This document shows positions 1 through 7,752 of a stretch of DNA of 11,244 nucleotides, piece by piece (within the stretch, counting starts at the first letter, position 1; every line of letters begins with the position of its first letter). The position numbers and the translations under genes were made by a program. Source of the stretch: CAYLMM01 sp964646035 (GTDB lineage Bacteria > Krumholzibacteriota > Krumholzibacteriia > LZORAL124-64-63); the NCBI GenBank assembly GCA_964646035.1, contig CAZYDJ010000089.1:1-11244 (forward strand). Direction: 5' to 3'. The notes under the pieces were generated by a model. The model did not search any database. It was not told the DNA's origin and was given only the letters and a program-made list of their open reading frames with translations.

Positions 1-562
1 GCCGCTTGGCCGTGGCGATCGCCTGCAGCCCGGCCACGCCCACGCCGACGACGAAGACCTTGGCCGGCGCGATCGTGCCGGCGGCGGTCATCATCATGGG
101 GAACATGCGGGGAAGCTTGACCGCGGCCAGCAGCACCGCCTGATAACCGGCGGTGGTGGCCATCGAGGAGAGCACGTCCATGCTCTGGGCGCGGGTGATC
201 CGCGGCACGAGTTCCAGGGCGAAGGCCCGGACTCCCGCGGCGGCCATCGCCTTGACCGATTCCGGCTGCGAAAGAGGGTCCAACATCCCGACAATCGTGC
301 TGCCGCGCTTCAGATCGGCCAGCGAGGCGGCGTCCGGACCGCGAACCGTCAGCAGGACGTCGGCCTGGGCCAGCACATCCGCCCGGGAAGCCACCGCGGC
401 GCCCTTGGCAACGTACTCGGCGTCGGTGAATCCGGCCGCGTCTCCGGCTCCGGATTCGAGACGAACCTCTATTGCGGCCTTGATCAGGGCTGGAACGGCG
501 CCGGGCGCGAGCGCTACCCGGCGCTCACCCGGACTGGTTTCCCTGGGGACACCAACGATCAT
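1..562 (-). CDS. pntA: NAD(P) transhydrogenase subunit alpha, N-terminal part (runs off window)
   Basis: Only the first 187 codons are in the window; the gene continues past the left edge. The product is the soluble NAD(H)-binding subunit of proton-translocating transhydrogenase, which passes hydride between NADH and NADP+ at the inner membrane. The start MIVGVPRETSPGERRVALAP is the usual N-terminal signature of the alanine dehydrogenase/PntA family. The run RITRAQSMDVLSSMATTAGY (about 121-140) and the TAAGTIAPAKV segment leading into the Rossmann motif GVGVAG (173-178) match PntA better than alanine dehydrogenase. The ATG at 562 has a GAGGAGG Shine-Dalgarno about ten bases upstream. It lies 104 nt downstream of the suf operon on the same strand and may have its own promoter. 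Because the C-terminus is missing, I cannot tell whether it is a split PntAA form or a full-length PntA with membrane segments. Confidence 0.9.
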   Translation of the reverse strand, partial: MIVGVPRETSPGERRVALAPGAVPALIKAAIEVRLESGAGDAAGFTDAEYVAKGAAVASRADVLAQADVLLTVRGPDAASLADLKRGSTIVGMLDPLSQPESVKAMAAAGVRAFALELVPRITRAQSMDVLSSMATTAGYQAVLLAAVKLPRMFPMMMTAAGTIAPAKVFVVGVGVAGLQAIATAKR

Positions 563-618
563 GACTTGTGGTCCTCCTCGATGATGGATGGGGGCGACAA
601 GCGATGTCCAACCGAATT

Positions 619-646
619 ACGATAATCGAAACCCAGTTTAAGTTAA
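619..646 (-). promoter_or_regulatory. Candidate promoter for the transhydrogenase gene
   Basis: On the minus strand TTAACT (646-641) and TATCGT (624-619) are separated by 16 bases; each matches the sigma-70 consensus at 4 of 6 positions. It sits in the AT-richer 104-nt gap between sufT and the transhydrogenase gene, about 57 nt before its start codon. The match is modest and read-through from the suf operon is an alternative. No intrinsic terminator is visible in this gap. Confidence 0.28.
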
Positions 647-666
647 CGTCCGAAATCGGCAAGGGA

Positions 667-984
667 TCAGTCCCATATCCCCAGATCGGCGCGGACGTCC
701 TCGGTGGCGTCGCGGCGGGGATCCCAGGGCGGCGACCAGACCAGGTCGACCTGGGCGTTCTGCACTCCGACCACTCCGAGAGCGGCGGTGCGGACCGCGG
801 CCACGATCTCCGGTCCCAGAGGACACATGGGGCTGGTCAGGGTCAGCTCGATCTCGACATCGCCGGTGCCGTCGTCGATGCCGACTCCGCGCACCAGGCC
901 CAGATCGACAATGGAGATGTCCAGCTCGGGATCGATGACCGGACGCAGGGCGTCGTAGATGATTTCGGGGGTCGGCGCGGACAT
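667..984 (-). CDS. sufT: SufT-type Fe-S maturation protein (DUF59/MIP18 family)
   Basis: A 105-residue cytosolic protein of the DUF59/MIP18 family, members of which help mature or deliver Fe-S clusters and are often encoded with suf genes. Visible family features are DPELDISIVDLGL (about 18-30), TLTSPMCPLGPEI (48-60) with the conserved Cys54, and a C-terminal VWSPPWDP...LGIW block. The length is that of a stand-alone DUF59 domain, with no fused ATPase or other domain. Its ATG shares one base with the sufU stop codon (TGATG), and GGAGG lies 7 nt upstream, so it is the last gene of the suf operon. PaaD-like aromatic-ring hydroxylation proteins share this fold, but the neighbours make a Suf role far more likely. 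The precise function is inferred from family and context. Confidence 0.9.
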   Translation of the reverse strand: MSAPTPEIIYDALRPVIDPELDISIVDLGLVRGVGIDDGTGDVEIELTLTSPMCPLGPEIVAAVRTAALGVVGVQNAQVDLVWSPPWDPRRDATEDVRADLGIWD

Positions 985-1454
985 CAGTCGTCCTCCGTGG
1001 ACAGGGGAATCGGGGCCCGGTTCTCGGCTCGGGCGATTATGGCCTCGAGCAGCGTGATCCAGGGCAACAGGGCGCATTTCACCCGCATCGGAAACCTCTT
1101 CACTCCTTCGAGAGCCTCGAGATCTCCCAGGGCGTCGTTGTCGGGGAATTCCTCGCCGTGCATGGCCTCGCGCACCAGATCGGCCAGTTCGCCGGCCTCG
1201 GCCAGGGTCTTGCCCTCGATCAGTTCGGCCAGCATCGAGCCCGAAGCGGTGGAAATGGCGCAGCCGTGGGAAACCACTCCCACTTCTTCGATGATGTCCC
1301 CGTCCAGGCTCATCTGAAGCGTCACCTCGTCGCCGCAGGACGGATTTTTTCCCGAGGCCTCGGCGTCGGGCGACTCCAGGACCCGGGCTCCGCGCGGGGA
1401 TCTGTGATGGTCGAGGATGACTTCGCGGTACAAGCTCTCCAATGCTTCGTTCAT
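984..1454 (-). CDS. sufU: SufU-type Fe-S scaffold / sulfur-acceptor protein
   Basis: A 156-residue IscU-fold protein. It carries the three conserved cysteines Cys40 (NPSCGDE), Cys65 (SHGCAIS) and Cys127 (VKCALLPW), plus Asp42. This set binds Zn in characterised SufU proteins, which accept persulfide sulfur from SufS. The segment between Cys65 and Cys127, with GDLEALEGVKRFPMRVKC, is the roughly 20-residue insertion that distinguishes SufU from IscU. The start ATG overlaps the sufS stop in an ATGA, so translation is coupled to sufS, its expected partner. No sufE is present in the operon, consistent with SufU taking the sulfur-acceptor role. Cytosolic. SufU is best known from Gram-positive bacteria, so its presence beside outer-membrane genes is worth noting. 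Confidence 0.95.
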   Translation of the reverse strand: MNEALESLYREVILDHHRSPRGARVLESPDAEASGKNPSCGDEVTLQMSLDGDIIEEVGVVSHGCAISTASGSMLAELIEGKTLAEAGELADLVREAMHGEEFPDNDALGDLEALEGVKRFPMRVKCALLPWITLLEAIIARAENRAPIPLSTEDD

Positions 1455-2701
1455 CGCTTGAAAAAGCTCCTTGCAAAGGCTATGGCATCGACCAGGGCGT
1501 CGATGTCGTCATGATTCGAATACATCCCCAGGGACATGCGGGTCGTGGCGACGACCCCCAGGATCCGATGCAGCGGCTGGGCGCAATGGTGTCCGGCGCG
1601 CACGGCGACGCCCCGCTGGTCGAGCAGGGTGGCCATGTCGTGCGGATGCACCAGGGGATCGTGGAAGCTGATCAGGCCGCCCCGTTTTTCGGGGTCGGCG
1701 GGGCCGTAGAGGGTCAGTCCGCCCAACCCGGACAAGCGTTCCCAGGCGTAGCCCACGAGTTCCACGGCGTGGCGACGCACCTCGTCCAGGCCGACCGCGG
1801 TCAGCATCTCGATGGCCGCGGCAAAGGCGAAGGCCGCCCCCACGTTCGGAGTGCCGGCCTCGAAGCGATGCGGAATCGCAGTCCAGGTGGCGTCGTCCAA
1901 TTCGACGGTCTCGATCATCTCTCCGCCGCCCTCATAGGGGTCGAGACGCGACAGCGCGGCGGCGGTGCCGGCCAAAAATCCCAATCCCATCGGGCCGTAG
2001 GCCTTATGAGCGGAGAAAGCCAGCAGGTCGGCCCCCAGATCCTGAAATGACACCGGCATATGGCCCACCGACTGGGCGGCGTCCACCACGACGAGCGCTC
2101 CGGCCGCGTGCGCGGCGTCGGCGATCTGCGCGACCGGATTGATCGTGCCCAGAACGTTGGAGACATGGGTCAGACCCACCACCTTGGTCCGTTTTCCGAT
2201 CAGCTGCGGCAGAGTGTCCAGATCCAACTCGCCGGCGGCGGTGATCGGGATGTGGCGCAGCTTCAGGCCGCTTTCGCGGGCCAGCATTATCCAGGGCACG
2301 AGATTGGCGTGATGCTCCATCTGGGTCAGCAGGATCTCGTCACCGAACTCCAGGCTGCCGGCCAATCCCCTGGCGACCAGATTCAACGCCGATGTGGCGC
2401 CGCGGGTGATCACCACCGACTCGGGCGAGCCGGCGTCGATCCACCGCGCCACCTGCGCCCGGCAATCCTCGTAGCCTGCCGTGGATTCGGCGGCCAGGGT
2501 ATGCTGCGCGCGATGGACGTTGGAATTGTGGATGCGATAATACCGCGCCTCGGCCTCGATCACCGCTTCCGGCTTCTGGGCCGTGGCGGCCGAATCCAGA
2601 TAGGCCAGGTCATGGCCGGCTATGGTCCGCCGCAGGGCGGGGAACCGGTCCCGTTCCAGGCCCGGCGAACGCGGCGACATCTCGCGCAGCGGCAGACTCA
2701 C
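1451..2701 (-). CDS. sufS: SufS-type cysteine desulfurase (PLP-dependent)
   Basis: A 416-residue group II cysteine desulfurase that converts cysteine to alanine and carries the released sulfur as a persulfide for Fe-S assembly. The N-terminal LAYLDSAATAQKP block, the THVSNVLGT motif (about 178-185), Asp207 in VVVDAAQS and the PLP-binding Lys233 in FSAHKAYGP are all present. The catalytic Cys373 lies in VRAGHHCAQP, the short-loop RAGHHC context of SufS rather than IscS/NifS. Length is normal. I chose the GTG at 2701 because it overlaps the sufD stop (GTGA) and has GGAGG 6 nt upstream; an in-frame ATG seven codons later is a less likely alternative. It acts in the cytosol with SufU, the next gene. 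Confidence 0.96.
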   Translation of the reverse strand: MSLPLREMSPRSPGLERDRFPALRRTIAGHDLAYLDSAATAQKPEAVIEAEARYYRIHNSNVHRAQHTLAAESTAGYEDCRAQVARWIDAGSPESVVITRGATSALNLVARGLAGSLEFGDEILLTQMEHHANLVPWIMLARESGLKLRHIPITAAGELDLDTLPQLIGKRTKVVGLTHVSNVLGTINPVAQIADAAHAAGALVVVDAAQSVGHMPVSFQDLGADLLAFSAHKAYGPMGLGFLAGTAAALSRLDPYEGGGEMIETVELDDATWTAIPHRFEAGTPNVGAAFAFAAAIEMLTAVGLDEVRRHAVELVGYAWERLSGLGGLTLYGPADPEKRGGLISFHDPLVHPHDMATLLDQRGVAVRAGHHCAQPLHRILGVVATTRMSLGMYSNHDDIDALVDAIAFARSFFKR

Positions 2702-3996
2702 TGTCGGCCTCCGTCCAGGCTGTCGAGGCGGGCATCGACCAATGTGGAAACCGTGTCCCGCAGACCTTCCGGCAAACGGTTGAGGGTGCCCTCCAGGAAG
2801 CCGCGAACCACCAGCCGCTCGGCCGCCGAGGCGGTCAGCCCGCGGCTCTGCAGGTAGAAGAGCTGCTCCTGGTCGATGGGCGCCACGGTCGCGCCGTGGC
2901 TGCAGTTCACATCGTCGGTCAGGATCTCGAGCTCGGGAATCGAATCGGCGCGGGCCGTCTCGTCGAGCAGCAGATTGCGGTTCTCCTGGAAAGCCTGAGC
3001 GCCGGCCGCCTGCTCTTCGATGCGGATCAGCCCGGTATAGGACGATCGGGCGCCGGAAGCGGCGACGGCCTTGAAGTCGATGTTGCTCCAGGTGTCGCCT
3101 TTGAGATGGCGATGCCCGGTATGGTGATCCATGCGCTGTCCGTCGACGCCGAGGGTCACGCCGATCATCTCGCTGCGGGCGCCGCGCCCGGCCAGATCGG
3201 CGGTCAATTCCAGCTTCACCCTCTGGCCGCCCAGAGACGTAAATACGCTCAGCAATTCGGCGTTATCGGCCAGCCGCGCGCGCCGCGCCAGATGGCCGCG
3301 GACGCCGGGGTTCCACAGTTGGAGCATGGCGTGGCTCAGGCGGGAATCGCGTCCCATCACGATCTCGGTGTTGCCGACCACCCGGCCGCCGGTCTGGCCG
3401 CCGGCGTGTTCCTCGACCACCGCGGCCTCCGATCCGGCGCCGATCAGCACCATCAACCGGGGAACCGAAGTGCCGCCGTCGGCTTCGACCCTGATGTGGA
3501 TCGGGTCGGCGATCCGGACTCCGTCGGGGATGCGCAGCAGCAATCCGGAATTCCAGGCCGCCTCGTTGAAGGCGGTGAAGAAGCCGTGACTGTCCGCGAA
3601 CATCGCAGCGAAGAGGTCCAGATCGGCGGCGGATGCCTCGGCCAGGGGGATCAGCTCCACCCCGGCCGCGGTCATTGCCGCCGACAGCACGGCGCGTGGG
3701 CGAGCGCCGCCCTCGAGCAGGGCGGCCGCGCCGTCTGTCGGTTTGGATTCCATGTCCTTGCGTTCCGCGTAGGAGAGAACGCTCTGCTCGGGCATCAGCC
3801 CGTGCGGATCGGTGAAGCGCCACAGATGCTGCACCCGGTCGGGCAGGGCGGCGCCGGTATAGCGGACCAGAGCGGCCAGGCGGCGGCCGGCGGCGGCGTC
3901 CCCTTCGCCGAGCAGCCGGCTCAGGGCTCCGAGTTCTGCCGCGGTCAGCAAAGGCCGGCCCTGCGGATCCTTGTCCATATATGCCAGTTCAACCAA
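2698..3996 (-). CDS. sufD: SufD, Fe-S cluster assembly scaffold subunit
   Basis: A 432-residue SufB/SufD beta-helix protein, partner of SufB in the SufBC2D scaffold on which new clusters are built. The SufD hallmark is DDVNCSHGATVAPIDQEQLFYLQSRG (about 361-386). It includes Cys365 and His367, which correspond to Cys358 and His360 of the E. coli protein, the latter implicated in cluster assembly. The C-terminal LVVRGFLEGTL helix region is typical. The TTG at 3996 is chosen because GGAGG lies just upstream, giving an 8-nt overlap with sufB. The in-frame ATG at 3978, ten bases beyond the sufB stop, has no obvious Shine-Dalgarno and would give 426 residues. Its N-terminal half is less conserved, as usual for SufD. 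Confidence 0.93.
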   Translation of the reverse strand: MVELAYMDKDPQGRPLLTAAELGALSRLLGEGDAAAGRRLAALVRYTGAALPDRVQHLWRFTDPHGLMPEQSVLSYAERKDMESKPTDGAAALLEGGARPRAVLSAAMTAAGVELIPLAEASAADLDLFAAMFADSHGFFTAFNEAAWNSGLLLRIPDGVRIADPIHIRVEADGGTSVPRLMVLIGAGSEAAVVEEHAGGQTGGRVVGNTEIVMGRDSRLSHAMLQLWNPGVRGHLARRARLADNAELLSVFTSLGGQRVKLELTADLAGRGARSEMIGVTLGVDGQRMDHHTGHRHLKGDTWSNIDFKAVAASGARSSYTGLIRIEEQAAGAQAFQENRNLLLDETARADSIPELEILTDDVNCSHGATVAPIDQEQLFYLQSRGLTASAAERLVVRGFLEGTLNRLPEGLRDTVSTLVDARLDSLDGGRQ

Positions 3997-5407
3997 CGGA
4001 ACCCTCCATCTCCAGCTCGATCAGCCTGTTGAGCTCCACCGCGTATTCCATCGGCAACTCCCTGACGAAGGGCTCGATGAAACCGTTGACGATCATCAGA
4101 CGGGCCTGGTCGGCGTCGATCCCTCGGCTCTGCAGGTAGAAGAGCTGTTCCTCCGCCAGCTTGGAGACCCGGGCCTCGTGTTCGATCTTCACGTCCCGCT
4201 CGGCCACGTCCATCGTCGGATAGGTGTCCGACCTGGCCTTCTCGCCGATCAGCAGGGCGTCGCACTCGACGCTGGTCCGGCTTCCGGAAGCCCCCTTGGC
4301 CACCTGCACCAGGCCGCGATAAGACGAGCGCCCCTCTCCCTTGGAGATGGACTTCGAGATGATCCGCGACGAAGTGTTCGGCGCCGCGTGGATGATCTTG
4401 GCGCCGGCGTCCTGATGCTGGTCGTCGCCCGCGAAGGCCACCGACAGCACCTCGCCTTGGGCGCGCTCGCCCTTCAGGACGATGGCCGGGTACTTCATGG
4501 TCAGCTTCGAACCGATGTTGCCGTCGACCCACTCCACGACCGAGTCGCGATGGGCGTGGGCCCGCTTGGTCACCAGGTTGTAGACGTTGGTGGACCAGTT
4601 CTGGATGGTCGTGTAGCGGATGTGGGCGCCGGGCAGGGCCACCAATTCGACCACCGCGGAATGCAGCGAGTCGGAAGAGTAGACCGGAGCGGTGCAGCCC
4701 TCGATGTAATGGACCGAGGAGCCCTCGTCGGCGATGATCAGGGTCCGCTCGAACTGGCCCATGTTCTCGGCGTTGATCCGGAAATAGGCCTGCAGCGGGA
4801 TGTCCACCTTGGTGTTCTTGGGCACGTAGATGAACGAGCCGCCCGACCAGACCGCGGTGTTGAGCGCCGCGAATTTGTTGTCGCGCATCGGGATGATCTT
4901 GCCGAACCACTTGCGCACGATGTCGGGATGATCGCGCAGGGCCGAGTCCATGTCCCCGAAGATCACGCCCAGCTTCTCCAGATCCGCGCGGATCGAGTGG
5001 TAGACGACCTCCGACTCGTACTGGGCGGTCACTCCGGCCAGGAACTTGCGTTCGGCCTCGGGCACTCCGAGCCGCTCGAAGGTATCCTTGATCTTCTCGG
5101 GCACGTCGTCCCAGTCCCGCGCCAGATCACCCTTGGGCTTCAGGTAGTAGTGGATGTTCTCGAAGTCGATCGATTCGAGCATCTCGGTGTCGCCCCAGCG
5201 GGGCATGGGCTTCTCGTAGAAGACATCCAGCGCCTTATGCCGGTTCTCCCGCATCCATTCGGGCTCCTTCTTGTAGCGCGAGATCATCTCGACGACTTCG
5301 TGGTTCAATCCCTTCGGCGCCTTGAGCAGGTATTCCTCCGGGTCGTGGAATCCGTATCGGGTCGCGTAATCGCTGTTCAGATCGGCTATGCGCTGCTGGG
5401 AGGACAT
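3989..5407 (-). CDS. sufB: SufB, Fe-S cluster assembly scaffold subunit
   Basis: A 472-residue protein, core of the SufBC2D scaffold. The strongly conserved run from VWSGGSFIYVPKNTKVDIPLQ-like sequence (187-206) through EGCTAPVYSSDSLH (236-249) is unmistakable SufB. Cys382 (VECDALLIGEK) and His410-Glu411 (IEHEARVSK) keep the spacing of E. coli Cys405 and Glu434, the residues linked to cluster formation, and Cys238 corresponds to Cys254. The open frame extends upstream to 5524, but that part lies inside sufC and is not SufB-like. The ATG at 5407 gives the standard MSSQQRIADL start, follows the sufC stop by one base and has AAGGAG 4 nt upstream. Cytosolic. The last codons overlap the sufD start. 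Confidence 0.97.
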   Translation of the reverse strand: MSSQQRIADLNSDYATRYGFHDPEEYLLKAPKGLNHEVVEMISRYKKEPEWMRENRHKALDVFYEKPMPRWGDTEMLESIDFENIHYYLKPKGDLARDWDDVPEKIKDTFERLGVPEAERKFLAGVTAQYESEVVYHSIRADLEKLGVIFGDMDSALRDHPDIVRKWFGKIIPMRDNKFAALNTAVWSGGSFIYVPKNTKVDIPLQAYFRINAENMGQFERTLIIADEGSSVHYIEGCTAPVYSSDSLHSAVVELVALPGAHIRYTTIQNWSTNVYNLVTKRAHAHRDSVVEWVDGNIGSKLTMKYPAIVLKGERAQGEVLSVAFAGDDQHQDAGAKIIHAAPNTSSRIISKSISKGEGRSSYRGLVQVAKGASGSRTSVECDALLIGEKARSDTYPTMDVAERDVKIEHEARVSKLAEEQLFYLQSRGIDADQARLMIVNGFIEPFVRELPMEYAVELNRLIELEMEGSVG

Positions 5408-5408
5408 G

Positions 5409-6179
5409 TCACTCCTTCTCCGCGCCGACCGCGGCGGGCTCGAGCCAATCGTAGCCGCGCTCCTCGAGTTCGCGGGCCAGGTCCGCGCCGCCCGAACGAA
5501 CGATGCGGCCGTGCATGAAGACATGGACCTTGTCGGGCCGGATATACTCGAGGATGCGCTGGTAGTGGGTCACCAGCAGCACGCCGTTGGTTTCGTCGGC
5601 GGCGGCGTTGACGCCGGCGCTGACGACCTTCAAGGCGTCGATGTCGAGCCCGGAATCGGTCTCGTCCAGCAATGAAAACGACGGCTTCAACAGCAGCATC
5701 TGCAGTATCTCCAGGCGCTTCTTTTCGCCGCCGGAGAAGCCGTCGTTGAGGTAGCGGCTCAGAAAGCCGCGAGGTACGTCGAGCAATTCGAAAGCAGTCT
5801 CGACCTCGGCGCGGAATTCGCGCACGGGGATCTCCCGGCCCTGTCTGGCGGCCATGGCGGCGCGCAGGAAGTTGCCCACGCTGACTCCGGGGACCGCGAC
5901 CGGATACTGGAAGCCGAGGAACATGCCCAGCCTCGCCCGCTCATGCGGTTCGAGGTCGGCCACGGGACGGCCGCCCAGCAGGATCTCACCCTCGACCTCA
6001 TAGCTCGGATGCCCCATCAGGGCGGCGGCCAGGGTCGACTTGCCCGAACCGTTGGGGCCCATCAGGGCGTGCTTTTCACCGGCCGGGATGTCGAGATCGA
6101 CGCCTTTGACGATCTCCTTCTCACCGATCCGGACGCGGACGTTGCGGCAGGAAAAAATGATGTCGCGCTTGGCGGTCAT
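5409..6179 (-). CDS. sufC: SufC, Fe-S assembly ATPase
   Basis: A 256-residue ABC-type ATPase that, unlike transporter ATPases, is soluble and drives conformational change in the SufBCD complex. It has Walker A GPNGSGKST (41-49, Lys47), Q-loop Gln91 in GFQYP, ABC signature FSGGEKKR (148-155), Walker B with SLLDETDSGLDIDAL (Asp172, Glu173) and H-loop His205 in VTHYQR. The LDETDSGLDIDAL context is diagnostic of SufC among ABC proteins. The ATG overlaps the stop of the Rrf2 regulator gene (ATGA) and has GAGGAG 5 nt upstream. It is the first structural gene of the operon. The C-terminal GYDWLEP is also typical of the family. Confidence 0.97.
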   Translation of the reverse strand: MTAKRDIIFSCRNVRVRIGEKEIVKGVDLDIPAGEKHALMGPNGSGKSTLAAALMGHPSYEVEGEILLGGRPVADLEPHERARLGMFLGFQYPVAVPGVSVGNFLRAAMAARQGREIPVREFRAEVETAFELLDVPRGFLSRYLNDGFSGGEKKRLEILQMLLLKPSFSLLDETDSGLDIDALKVVSAGVNAAADETNGVLLVTHYQRILEYIRPDKVHVFMHGRIVRSGGADLARELEERGYDWLEPAAVGAEKE

Positions 6180-6688
6180 GACAGCTCCTCTGATGTGCTT
6201 GCGTTGCTGCTGCGGCTTCCGGCGCCGCGTTCATCCCGCGCGCCGGGCCAGAGATTCGACAGATGCACGGCCACTTGGCTCTCCTCGCGAACGAGATCGG
6301 CCAGGGTGGTTCCGGTCAGCACCGAAGAGATCCTTAGCTCGAGATGGTTCCAGACCGAGCGCAGGCCGCAGTCCGCGGAGTTGGGACACCGCTCGCCTTT
6401 GGAGTTGGTCGTCTCGCAGTCGATGCCGTCGAGCAGAGGCTTGCCGAGGGCCAGAATGACGTCGGCCACCGTGATCTCGGCCGGCGCGCGAGCGAGTTCA
6501 TAGCCGCCGTTGCGTCCGCGCAAGGCGACCACCACTGCCCCGGAACGCATCCTGGCCAACAGCTTGGCCACCGTGGGCTCGGGTATGTTCTCCACCTCGG
6601 ATAATTCACCGAGAGTCACCTGACTGCCTTGGCGGGTCATCGCCAGCACCAGTCGCAGCGCCTGTTCTTCAGCCTTCGAGATCTTCAT
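6176..6688 (-). CDS. Rrf2/IscR-family regulator of the suf operon
   Basis: A 170-residue winged-helix regulator, first gene of the suf operon and overlapping sufC by 4 nt, so probably an autoregulated sensor of Fe-S status. MKISKAEEQALRLVL starts the HTH domain; ENIPEPTVAKLLARM (34-47) is the recognition region and RGRNGGYELAR (57-67) is the Rrf2 wing. Cys91, Cys101 and Cys107 form a C-x9-C-x5-C cluster followed by GLRSVW, at the place where IscR binds its cluster through C-x5-C-x5-C. The residue matching IscR His107 is Arg110, so the fourth ligand, if any, differs. I chose the ATG at 6688 because it gives the family N-terminus. An ATG at 6712 (MRHAIGER extension) is possible but lacks support. 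The last 20 residues are Ser/Ala-rich and unconserved-looking. Cluster binding is inferred. Confidence 0.88.
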   Translation of the reverse strand: MKISKAEEQALRLVLAMTRQGSQVTLGELSEVENIPEPTVAKLLARMRSGAVVVALRGRNGGYELARAPAEITVADVILALGKPLLDGIDCETTNSKGERCPNSADCGLRSVWNHLELRISSVLTGTTLADLVREESQVAVHLSNLWPGARDERGAGSRSSNASTSEELS

Positions 6689-6720
6689 CCGTTCCCCGAT
6701 CGCATGCCGCATACAAGGTA

Positions 6721-6738
6721 GTTTTTGTCCCGTTTGCG
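6721..6738 (-). promoter_or_regulatory. Candidate operator upstream of the Rrf2/suf operon
   Basis: The plus strand reads GTTTTTGTC followed directly by CCGTTTGCG. Both nine-base words also occur upstream of sod (GTTTTTGTC at 7483-7491, CCGTTTGCG at 7455-7463). The site is 33 to 50 nt upstream of the regulator's start codon, where an operator or a -35 region would sit. I see no convincing -10 hexamer at proper spacing, so the promoter itself is not resolved. The assignment rests only on word sharing and position. Confidence 0.35.
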
Positions 6739-6751
6739 GACCTGGAATTGC

Positions 6752-6781
6752 CTTCGCCCCGGCCCGCAAGCCGGGGCGAAG
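6752..6781 (-). terminator. Strong hairpin after sod (probable terminator, no U-tract)
   Basis: CTTCGCCCCGGC (6752-6763) pairs perfectly with GCCGGGGCGAAG (6770-6781), a 12-bp stem with a 6-base loop, beginning three bases after the sod stop codon. On the minus strand the bases that follow are GGCAATTCC, so the U-run of a classical intrinsic terminator is missing. It may terminate, or act as a 3' stabiliser allowing some read-through into the suf operon. Confidence 0.6.
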
Positions 6782-6784
6782 CGA

Positions 6785-7387
<603 letters not shown>

Positions 7388-7464
7388 ATTCGGTCGTCTC
7401 CCGCGTTGCTGGATTCCTTCTGCGGGCCCCGGATCGTCCGCGGCCGTTCCGTCTCCGTTTGCGA

Positions 7465-7493
7465 AGGATATTAAACAAAACCGTTTTTGTCAA
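7465..7493 (-). promoter_or_regulatory. Sigma-70-type promoter of sod
   Basis: On the minus strand a perfect TTGACA -35 (7493-7488) is followed after 17 bases by TATCCT (7470-7465), a 4-of-6 -10. This would place transcription start roughly 70 nt before the sod start codon. The spacer contains ACAAAA-CCGT-TTTTGT (7475-7490), a 6-bp inverted repeat that could be an operator. Confidence 0.6.
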
Positions 7494-7516
7494 GTTTCTT
7501 AAACCTTTTTTGTCCA
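7479..7516 (-). repeat. Tandem near-repeats over and upstream of the sod -35
   Basis: AACCGTTTTTGTCAA (7479-7493) and AACCTTTTTTGTCCA (7502-7516) agree at 13 of 15 positions and start 23 bp apart, about two helical turns. The first copy overlaps the -35 element, the second lies just upstream. The core TTTTTGTC recurs at 6722-6729 in front of the Rrf2/suf operon; I noticed no further copy elsewhere in the window by eye. The arrangement suits a regulator binding side by side, but part of the likeness may simply reflect a shared -35 element. Confidence 0.4.
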
Positions 7517-7670
7517 CTTTTATAAATGCCAACTCACAAGGTGTTTACGCTGAATCAGGCTTGGGGTCCATAATCGGGCGTCTGGCCCCGCGCAGGGTGG
7601 TGTTCGGAAGTCTCGATCTGGCGCATCCGCCGCATGGACCCGGTATCCGGAATTCGGTTCCGCGGGCGAT

Positions 7671-7706
7671 TCCTGAAGGCATCGCTGTCATTAATGATCT
7701 TCAGGA
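7671..7706. repeat. Inverted repeat with an inner palindrome
   Basis: TCCTGAAG (7671-7678) and CTTCAGGA (7699-7706) are perfect 8-bp inverted arms around a 20-base loop. The loop contains the 10-bp palindrome TCATTAATGA (7688-7697). A further dyad, GGCGGA-C-TCCGCC, follows at 7709-7721. These could be protein-binding sites or an RNA structure; there is no T-run on either side to suggest a terminator. Confidence 0.4.
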
Positions 7707-7752
7707 TCGGCGGACTCCGCCTCTTGATAAAACCCGTCGATCACCTCCGGCG

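Noticed and set aside
2896..4032. 378-codon plus-strand open frame antisense to sufD
   Set aside because: No recognisable motifs; it is the shadow of sufD in high-GC DNA.
3971..5518. 515-codon plus-strand open frame antisense to sufB
   Set aside because: It mirrors sufB in a GC-rich region, has low-complexity His/Gly/Asp/Arg composition and shows no family motif. SufB on the other strand is certain.
5408..5524. Upstream extension of the sufB frame
   Set aside because: It lies within the sufC C-terminal coding sequence and its translation is not SufB-like; the ATG at 5407 has a good ribosome binding site.
6689..6769. 27-residue N-terminal extension of the Rrf2 regulator
   Set aside because: It would start inside the sod terminator hairpin and cover the candidate operator; the Met at 6688 fits the family N-terminus.
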